Below the pieces are notes generated by a model. That model saw nothing but the letters and a program-made list of their open reading frames with translations, did not search any database and was not told the DNA's origin. 23,461 nt of DNA from positions 1 to 23,461 of the forward strand of contig JALOCA010000045.1 in assembly GCA_023227965.1 (NCBI GenBank). The letters run 5' to 3'. Made by a program: the position numbers and the translations under genes. The DNA comes from Lentimicrobiaceae bacterium. Its GTDB lineage: Bacteria; Bacteroidota; Bacteroidia; Bacteroidales; JALOCA01. Shown here one piece after another: positions 17,860-23,461 of the stretch; position 1 is the first letter of the stretch; each line of letters opens with the position of its first letter.

Positions 17860-20235
17860 ATGAAAAAGACTAACCTTTTATTTTTCCTGATGCTGCTTTT
17901 TGCGGCACAGAACCTTTATTCACAGGCTTATGAAAAAGTGGAATCGGGAGTGCGGATGACCGCAAGCGCTGTCTCAACCGAAATCCGCTTTTATTCTCCG
18001 GAAATCGTTCGGATTTTTAAGTATCCTGAAGGAACCACGGTTAATAAAAACAGCCTATCGGTAATTAAAATACCCGAAAAAACGGATATAAAAATCAACC
18101 AAAAAGGGCAGGTCGTTACTTTGAGCAGCTCAGCTTTAACTGTCGGCATAAACCTTGAAACAGGGAAAATAACCTACACCGATACGGCCGGGAAACTACT
18201 TTTTACTGAAAAAGACTTTGGGATGCAGTTTACCCCGACGATGGACGTAAAAACACCGACGTACCTTGCCCGTCAGGCTTTTGTTCTCGACAAAAATGAG
18301 GCGATATACGGATTGGGCCAGCAACAAAACAACAAGCTGATGCAACGGAGCCAACGCATAATTTTGAAGAATGAAAACATGAAAGTCTGCATCCCGTATT
18401 TTTTATCGGTAAAAGGATATGGCATTTTCTGGGATAACTACGCCGCAACAACCTTTACCGACAATCAACAGGAAACCTCTTTCGAATCACTCGGAAATTG
18501 TGCCGACTACTATTTCATGTTGGGCGGAAGCGGAAAAGGTGTAATCGCCCAAATGCGTGCCCTGACAGGCCAATCGCCAATGATGGCACTTTGGACATTT
18601 GGTTATTTCCAATCGAAAGAACGCTACAAAACGCAGGAAGAACTGGTTGGAGTGGTTGAAAAATATCGAGCTTTACAAGTACCACTAGATGGGATCATTC
18701 AGGATTGGCAGTACTGGGGCCGTGACAGCGTTTGGAACTCGATGAGTTTTGACCCAAAAACCCATCCTGACCCGGTTGGAATGGTAAATAAAATACACCA
18801 AATGAACGCCCATGTGACTATTGTTGCCTGGCCCGGATTTGGCCCACTGACCAAACAGTACGCCGAATTTAAAGAAAAGAAGATGTTGATCGACTTCGAT
18901 ACCTGGCCACCAAATTCAGGCGCAAAACCATACGATCCGTACAATCCGGTTGCCCGCGATATTTATTGGGATTACCTGAACAAAGGTGTTTTCTCCAAAG
19001 GATTTGATGCCTGGTGGCTCGATTCGTCGGAGCCCGACCACATTAACATAAAAGATGAAGATTTTGAACAGCCCACCTATCTGGGATCGTATCAGTCGGT
19101 CATCAATGCTTTCCCGTTGGTGCATACAAGTGGAGTTTACACCCATCAACGGGCGACAACCTCCGATAAACGTGTTTACCTTTTGACGCGGTCAGCCTTT
19201 GCCGGACAGCAGCGGAATGCCGCAAATACCTGGTCGGGCGATGTGGTATCAACCTGGGAAACACTGGGCAAACAGATACCAGCCGCGCTTAATTTTTCGA
19301 TGACAGGCATACCTTACTGGAATGGTGATATCGGCGGGTTTTTTGCGGGGCATTACGTGAAAGACGGCGGCGCTAAAAACCCACAGTTTCAGGAACTTTA
19401 CGTTCGTTGGTTACAGTTTGCAACTTTTACCCCTATGATGCGCTCGCACGGAACCGACATTCCACGCGAAATCTACCAGTTTGGCGACCATGGCAGTTGG
19501 GCATTCGATGCCATTGAGAAAGGCATTAACCTGCGCTACCGTTTGTTGCCATATCTTTATTCAACGGCCTGGCAGGTTACCAGTCAGTCGGCTTCGTTCC
19601 TGAACGCACTGCCACTCGATTTTGTGTCAGACAAGAAGGTTCGGAATATAACCGATGAATACCTGTTTGGAAGTTCAATTCTGGTTGCCCCGGTTGTTAA
19701 TCCCATGTATACCAGCGAAACGAACGATAAGGTCTCAGCCGACTTCAGCAAGACAAAAAGCCGTAAAGTTTACCTGCCGGAAGGAGCAGATTGGTATGAC
19801 TTCTGGACGGGCGAAAAGCTGAAAGGCGGTCAGAAAGTTGAAAAAGAAGCTCCAATTGACATTACGCCTCTTTATATAAAAGCCGGTTCGATTTTGCCTT
19901 GGGGACCAAAAGTTCAATATGCTGCCGAGAAAAAATGGGATGACCTCGTAATTCGTGTTTACCCGGGCGCCAATGGTGAATTCACCTTGTACGAAGACGA
20001 AACTGACAACTACAATTACGAAAAGGGGCTGTATTCAACCATCACGTTTAGTTGGGACGATGCAAAAAAAGAACTTACTGTTAGCGATAGAAAAGGAGAA
20101 TTTCCTGGCGTGCTGAATAACCGGAAGTTTGAGGTTGTGATTGTGAAAGAAAAGTCAGGCGCAGGAATTGAAACTTCGCTTGCTCCAAAAACAATCAAAT
20201 ATTCAGGAAAAAAGACAGTTATCAAGCTTAAATAA
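17860..20235 (+). CDS. glycoside hydrolase family 31 (alpha-xylosidase / alpha-glucosidase type)
   Basis: This is a 791-residue exported GH31 enzyme with a signal peptide ending near LYSQ (about residue 21). It has the N-terminal beta-sandwich (IYGLGQQQNN), the barrel with GIIQDWQYWG, the nucleophile motif WWLDSSEPD with Asp388, the acid/base Asp461 in WSGDVVSTWE, and IPYWNGDIGGF. The C-terminal beta domains carry YLPEGADWYDFWTGE and YPGANGEFTLYEDE, as in GH31 proteins with a DUF5110-like end. Such Bacteroidota enzymes remove alpha-xylose (xyloglucan-type) or alpha-glucose; the sequence alone does not separate these. A 106-base AT-rich spacer precedes it, with GGAGGA about 30 bases before the ATG, too far to be its ribosome-binding site. 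A repeat-rich spacer follows. Confidence 0.93.
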   Translation: MKKTNLLFFLMLLFAAQNLYSQAYEKVESGVRMTASAVSTEIRFYSPEIVRIFKYPEGTTVNKNSLSVIKIPEKTDIKINQKGQVVTLSSSALTVGINLETGKITYTDTAGKLLFTEKDFGMQFTPTMDVKTPTYLARQAFVLDKNEAIYGLGQQQNNKLMQRSQRIILKNENMKVCIPYFLSVKGYGIFWDNYAATTFTDNQQETSFESLGNCADYYFMLGGSGKGVIAQMRALTGQSPMMALWTFGYFQSKERYKTQEELVGVVEKYRALQVPLDGIIQDWQYWGRDSVWNSMSFDPKTHPDPVGMVNKIHQMNAHVTIVAWPGFGPLTKQYAEFKEKKMLIDFDTWPPNSGAKPYDPYNPVARDIYWDYLNKGVFSKGFDAWWLDSSEPDHINIKDEDFEQPTYLGSYQSVINAFPLVHTSGVYTHQRATTSDKRVYLLTRSAFAGQQRNAANTWSGDVVSTWETLGKQIPAALNFSMTGIPYWNGDIGGFFAGHYVKDGGAKNPQFQELYVRWLQFATFTPMMRSHGTDIPREIYQFGDHGSWAFDAIEKGINLRYRLLPYLYSTAWQVTSQSASFLNALPLDFVSDKKVRNITDEYLFGSSILVAPVVNPMYTSETNDKVSADFSKTKSRKVYLPEGADWYDFWTGEKLKGGQKVEKEAPIDITPLYIKAGSILPWGPKVQYAAEKKWDDLVIRVYPGANGEFTLYEDETDNYNYEKGLYSTITFSWDDAKKELTVSDRKGEFPGVLNNRKFEVVIVKEKSGAGIETSLAPKTIKYSGKKTVIKLK

Positions 20236-20248
20236 TAGGAATAATTTA

Positions 20249-20431
20249 GACTGTTTAAAATTTGTTTTTGAGTTCCGGAGGAACCAAAGGTCGGTAGAAT
20301 GATTGAAAACGTGCAGGTCTCTTGTCCCGTACGCCCGCCTGACAAGCCAACGACGGGCAGGGGACAAGACGGAATATGTAAAATGATTTTTCTATCGACA
20401 GATTTTCGCTAACGGGAAATTTTTAAACAGT
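20249..20431. repeat. non-coding element with terminal inverted repeats and internal palindromes (MITE/REP-like)
   Basis: ACTGTTTAAAA at 20250-20260 is the exact reverse complement of TTTTAAACAGT at 20421-20431, and similarity continues inward (TTT on both sides) after a one-base gap. Inside lie a short palindrome GTTCC-GGA-GGAAC (20272-20284) and a longer hairpin with CTTGTCCC (20321-20328) pairing GGGACAAG (20361-20368) and inner arms GCCCG (20333-20337) / CGGGC (20354-20358). No open frame on either strand looks real here. The layout resembles a small non-autonomous mobile element or a dispersed extragenic repeat of Bacteroidota. I see no clear target-site duplication and no second copy in the window. 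Confidence 0.55.
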
Positions 20432-20434
20432 TTC

Positions 20435-20465
20435 TTAATGGGGTAACGATTGGATACCCCATTAA
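20435..20465 (+). terminator. 11-bp perfect stem-loop, possible terminator or attenuator
   Basis: TTAATGGGGTA (20435-20445) pairs perfectly with TACCCCATTAA (20455-20465) around a nine-base loop, and is followed by ATTTTAT. This resembles a Rho-independent terminator, though the T tract is short and interrupted. It sits 43 bases before the GH38 start codon and 199 bases after the GH31 stop, so it could end the upstream transcript or attenuate entry into GH38. Confidence 0.45.
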
Positions 20466-20508
20466 ATTTTATAGTTAATTTTACAGGATAATTTTAAAAA
20501 TACCTATT

Positions 20509-23196
20509 ATGAGAACACATTTTACCAACACCTTAGCTATAATTTTTCTATGGACGATGTGTTTGCCTTTGTTGTCTTTAGCTGATGGAAGGGATGCAAA
20601 CCCCGAAGGTAAAACTAATGCCACACTTTCGCGGGATACTATTCATATTGTTGGCCATTCGCACATGGATATGAACTGGCTTTGGACCTATTCTGAAACT
20701 ATGAAAATGGCCAATGACAATCTTCGGCAAACAGTCGCTTTTATGGATGAATTTCCCGATTTCACTATGTTGCAAAGTCAGGCTGCGGTCTATAATTTTG
20801 TCGAAAAAGTTGATCCTCCCTTGTTTGAGCTGGTAAAAAAATATGTGAAGGCAGGACGACTTGAACTGGCCGGAGGGATGTGGACAGAAGGTGATATGAA
20901 CCTTTCGTCGGGTGAAGCGATCAGCCGCACCTTTTTGCTGGGTCAGCGCTATTTCCAAAGCCGTTTCGGACAAATGGCACACATAGGTTGGTTGCCCGAT
21001 AATTTTGGTCATATCTCGCAGATGCCCCAAATTCTGAAGCAAGCTGGTTGTGATTATTTCTATTTTCACCGTTGTAAACCATTTAAAGGTTCGTTTTGGT
21101 GGGTGGGGAGTGATTCTTCAAAAGTATTGTGTTATGCAAATGATACTTACAACGGAGATATCACGCCGAAACTTAAGGATGAATTACAAAAGATCACTCC
21201 GGATAAACATCGGTTATTGCAAATAACCGGCATTGGTGACCATGGCGGAGGTCCAACCCGTGCAAATATCGACATGGTTCATCAGCTGGACAAAACACCC
21301 GGCTATCCTGCCGTTAAATTTACCACTGCCGGTGATTTTTTTGGTAAAATTTCCAAAGAGATGAGTGGCCGGCCGACCCATTACGGTGAGATGCAATTCA
21401 TTTTCGAAGGTTGTTATTCCAATGTTTCAGATATTAAGGAAGGGAACCGGAATTGCGAGAATTCTCTTTACAGTAGCGAATTTTTTAATACACTCCGCTG
21501 GCTGAACGGCGATAAATACCCTGCCGATGAACTTCGGGATCTTTGGACAACGGTAGCTTTTAACCAATTTCACGATATCCTGCCCGGTTCAGCTATTAAC
21601 GAGGCCAATAAGGAAGCTGTTGGCCGTTATGCTGACGTACTGCGCAAATCGACTGATTTACGCGATAATGCCTTCCGTAAGATGGCCGATGAGGTGAAAT
21701 TTAGAACCGACATGGGGCAACCCGTTGTAGCTTATAATCTTCATCCTACCTCCCGAAAAACTATTGTTGAGGCAAGTGTCTATTCGCATACAGAACCTGT
21801 TTCTGTCAAGGTAAACAGCTGGGTAAATTTTTATGGCTCGAAAAATATCAACCCGATCGATAAAGGACAGGGAAAAGTTCCAACGGTATTGGTTCGCGAC
21901 GGTTCAGGAAAGAGCTATCCTGCCCAAATCGTATGGGCGAAAGTGACGCCGCCGGGATTTACTTCCAAAGTTCAGTTTATTGTCGATAATTTGCCGGCTG
22001 GTGGTTATAAAACGTTCTATGTAGATGTGACCAAATCGGGAGCATATAACGAACCTATTCCATTTAATGACAACACGTTTGATACCGATTTTTTCAAGAT
22101 TAAAATTGACCTGAAAACCGGTGGTATCGTAAGTCTGTTTGACAAGCGTACCAATACCGAATGTGTGAAAAAGGGGGGGCAACTTAACACCCTACGAATG
22201 TTCCTGGAAGATAAAAAAGGAGGAATGAAATCGTGGGCGCTGAATAAAAATGTTACAATAGAGGATGTTACAAATGTTAAAAGTGTGAAGGTCGTTGAAA
22301 ACGGACCGGTAAGGGCCTGTATTGAAACTGTTAAAACCTGGGGTAAATCGAGATTTATTGAACGTGCTTATATTTATCGTTCTTATCCCCGGATTTCATA
22401 CGATATGGAAGTCCACTGGCTCGAAACAGGAAGTGATTCAACCGATTCACCTATGTTAAGGGCCGTTTTCCCATTGGCAATTCAAGATCCAAGGTTTTAT
22501 TGCCAGGTTCCGTTTGATATTGTTGAAAGACCTGCCAATGGGAAAATAGGAGGTAAAGAGATTGCTGAATCTGTAAAACATCGGAATGATTATGGAATTG
22601 TAGCAGAACCGAATGATGGTCAGGAGGTTCCTGCGCAAAAGTGGGTGGATGTAACAGATGGGAAAACGGGTATTGCACTTTTGAATAAAACTAAATACGG
22701 CCATTCGTTTCATAATGGCGAATTAAGACTCACATTGATGAGGTCAGCTGGCGATCCGGACATCTATCCCAATCTTGGGAAATTTAACATTAGCTATGCC
22801 CTTTATCCTCACGCCGATGATTGGAAAAGTGAGGTATGGGCCGAAGGTGACGACTTTAACGTGCCGGTTTATGCAGCAGAACCACCATCTTTAGCACTCG
22901 CGAAAAATCATGCATCACGCCCCGAAGAAGCGTCGTTTTTCTCGGTGTTTCCGTCAAACGTTGCAATGACTGGGGTGAAGCAGTCAGAAGAAGGAGAGGA
23001 GCTTATCGTTAGATTAGTTGAGATAGAAGGAAAGGCAACAGTGGCCACGATTAACTTGCCGGTTACGGCTAAATCGGTCCGGCGACTTAACCTGATTGAG
23101 TTTCCCCTTGAAAATGCAACAACGCCAGAAATTGAAGGTAAATCAATCCAAATCAAACTGAAACCACACGAAATAGTTACACTTGGGATTAAATAA
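20509..23196 (+). CDS. glycoside hydrolase family 38 alpha-mannosidase
   Basis: GH38 enzymes are Zn-dependent retaining alpha-mannosidases. This 895-residue protein has a signal peptide (FTNTLAIIFLWTMCLPLLSLA) and the family core from residue about 45. HSHMD supplies the zinc ligands His52 and Asp54. WLPDNFGH carries Asp164, the expected nucleophile and zinc ligand, and NQFHDILPGS carries His355, the fourth zinc ligand. Also typical are GGMWTEGDMNLSSGE and the C-terminal beta domains with FNISYALYPH. The length is normal. Together with GH92 it points to an alpha-mannose-containing substrate. It is separated from GH31 by a repeat element and a strong hairpin, so it may be transcribed or regulated apart from the upstream genes. 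DUF4432 follows after only 12 bases and is likely co-transcribed. Confidence 0.95.
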   Translation: MRTHFTNTLAIIFLWTMCLPLLSLADGRDANPEGKTNATLSRDTIHIVGHSHMDMNWLWTYSETMKMANDNLRQTVAFMDEFPDFTMLQSQAAVYNFVEKVDPPLFELVKKYVKAGRLELAGGMWTEGDMNLSSGEAISRTFLLGQRYFQSRFGQMAHIGWLPDNFGHISQMPQILKQAGCDYFYFHRCKPFKGSFWWVGSDSSKVLCYANDTYNGDITPKLKDELQKITPDKHRLLQITGIGDHGGGPTRANIDMVHQLDKTPGYPAVKFTTAGDFFGKISKEMSGRPTHYGEMQFIFEGCYSNVSDIKEGNRNCENSLYSSEFFNTLRWLNGDKYPADELRDLWTTVAFNQFHDILPGSAINEANKEAVGRYADVLRKSTDLRDNAFRKMADEVKFRTDMGQPVVAYNLHPTSRKTIVEASVYSHTEPVSVKVNSWVNFYGSKNINPIDKGQGKVPTVLVRDGSGKSYPAQIVWAKVTPPGFTSKVQFIVDNLPAGGYKTFYVDVTKSGAYNEPIPFNDNTFDTDFFKIKIDLKTGGIVSLFDKRTNTECVKKGGQLNTLRMFLEDKKGGMKSWALNKNVTIEDVTNVKSVKVVENGPVRACIETVKTWGKSRFIERAYIYRSYPRISYDMEVHWLETGSDSTDSPMLRAVFPLAIQDPRFYCQVPFDIVERPANGKIGGKEIAESVKHRNDYGIVAEPNDGQEVPAQKWVDVTDGKTGIALLNKTKYGHSFHNGELRLTLMRSAGDPDIYPNLGKFNISYALYPHADDWKSEVWAEGDDFNVPVYAAEPPSLALAKNHASRPEEASFFSVFPSNVAMTGVKQSEEGEELIVRLVEIEGKATVATINLPVTAKSVRRLNLIEFPLENATTPEIEGKSIQIKLKPHEIVTLGIK

Positions 23197-23208
23197 AACT
23201 AAAAAAAG

Positions 23209-23461
23209 ATGACAACAAAAAAAATTAACAAAAGAGAGCTACTCAAATATGTTGGAGATTTCAGCCAGCTATTTGGAATTAAAGGATATACCCTTACTGG
23301 CGGGAAAGCCAACGGGGTGAAAGCCTTCGATGTCAAAAATGGCTCAGGGCTTGAGTTTACAGTGCTCGCGGACCGATGTCTCGATATTGCCGGATTGTCG
23401 TTCAAAGGAATCAATTGCAGTTATATCACTAAAAACGGAATCGTGGCTCCGGAATATTATG
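23209..23461 (+). CDS. DUF4432 / aldose-1-epimerase-like protein, N-terminal part (3' end outside window)
   Basis: ATG 23209 opens a frame that runs without a stop to the window end (84 codons visible). It lies 12 bases after the GH38 stop, with AAAAAAAG upstream instead of a clear Shine-Dalgarno site. The text GSGLEFTVLADRCLDIAGLSF and NCSYIT...PEYY resembles the start of DUF4432 proteins, which belong to the galactose-mutarotase / aldose-epimerase-like superfamily and commonly sit in sugar catabolic loci. There is no signal peptide, so it is cytoplasmic. It probably acts on a sugar released by the upstream glycosidases; specificity is unknown. The start codon is well supported, but only the first part of the protein is visible. 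Confidence 0.75.
   Translation, partial: MTTKKINKRELLKYVGDFSQLFGIKGYTLTGGKANGVKAFDVKNGSGLEFTVLADRCLDIAGLSFKGINCSYITKNGIVAPEYY

Noticed and set aside
17823..17873. Short frame beginning MEEISKQ overlapping the GH31 start
   Set aside because: It is only 16 codons, overlaps the GH31 signal-peptide region, and shows no sign of being a leader peptide.
20578..21069. 163-residue open frame on the minus strand
   Set aside because: It lies entirely antisense to the well-supported GH38 gene and its product shows no recognisable family features.
1..23461. CRISPR arrays, tRNA or rRNA genes, transposases
   Set aside because: No regularly spaced repeats, cloverleaf-like or rRNA-like stretches, or transposase motifs were seen; the only repeats are the short tandems and the element before GH38.

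Overview
This window is part of a carbohydrate (polysaccharide) utilization locus of a Bacteroidota bacterium. The evidence is SusC/SusD-type outer-membrane glycan uptake genes, a run of secreted or lipoprotein glycoside hydrolases and esterases, AT-rich spacers without strong Shine-Dalgarno sites, and a C-terminal type IX secretion (T9SS) sorting domain on one enzyme. Gut Bacteroides generally lack T9SS, so an environmental lineage (for example Marinilabiliales/Prolixibacteraceae-like or a Sphingobacteriia relative) is more likely; this placement is inference. Every gene I can support is on the + strand.

Layout. 1-633 is the C-terminal part of a SusD-like protein whose start lies outside the window. 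673-3675 is a SusC-like TonB-dependent receptor interrupted by an in-frame TGA at 991-993, followed by its SusD partner (3694-5412). Two alpha/beta-hydrolase esterases follow (5500-6699; 6756-8966, the latter with two hydrolase modules). The spacer at 8967-9227 holds a 20-bp tandem repeat and the stump of a cyclase-family gene. Next is a PLP-dependent Cys/Met-metabolism enzyme (9228-10415). A GH28 enzyme (10555-12117) and a GH92 lipoprotein (12160-14370) come next. At 14463-17753 two related secretion-leader/CARDB-like sequences flank a uroporphyrinogen-decarboxylase-superfamily protein. The first copy is a short stub; the second is a full GH39-like, T9SS-exported enzyme. Then come a GH31 enzyme (17860-20235), a repeat-rich spacer (20236-20508), a GH38 alpha-mannosidase (20509-23196) and the start of a DUF4432 / aldose-epimerase-like gene that runs off the window (23209-).

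How the genes may work together (inference). SusC/SusD would import oligosaccharides. The esterases would remove acyl groups. GH28, GH92, GH31, GH38 and the GH39-like enzyme would cleave a heteroglycan containing uronic acid, alpha-mannose and alpha-xylose or alpha-glucose. The DUF4432 protein would handle released sugars. The UROD-like protein carries an H-x-C ... C set spaced as in Zn-dependent corrinoid methyltransferases, raising the possibility of methyl-group chemistry in the locus. The PLP enzyme and the cyclase remnant look like non-glycan cargo.

The points most worth a second look are the nonsense codon in SusC, the UROD/methyltransferase-like gene between duplicated leaders, the base-composition mosaic of the GH39-like gene, the decayed cyclase gene, and the inverted-repeat-bounded element before GH38. 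I saw no tRNA, rRNA, CRISPR array, transposase or convincing consensus promoter.
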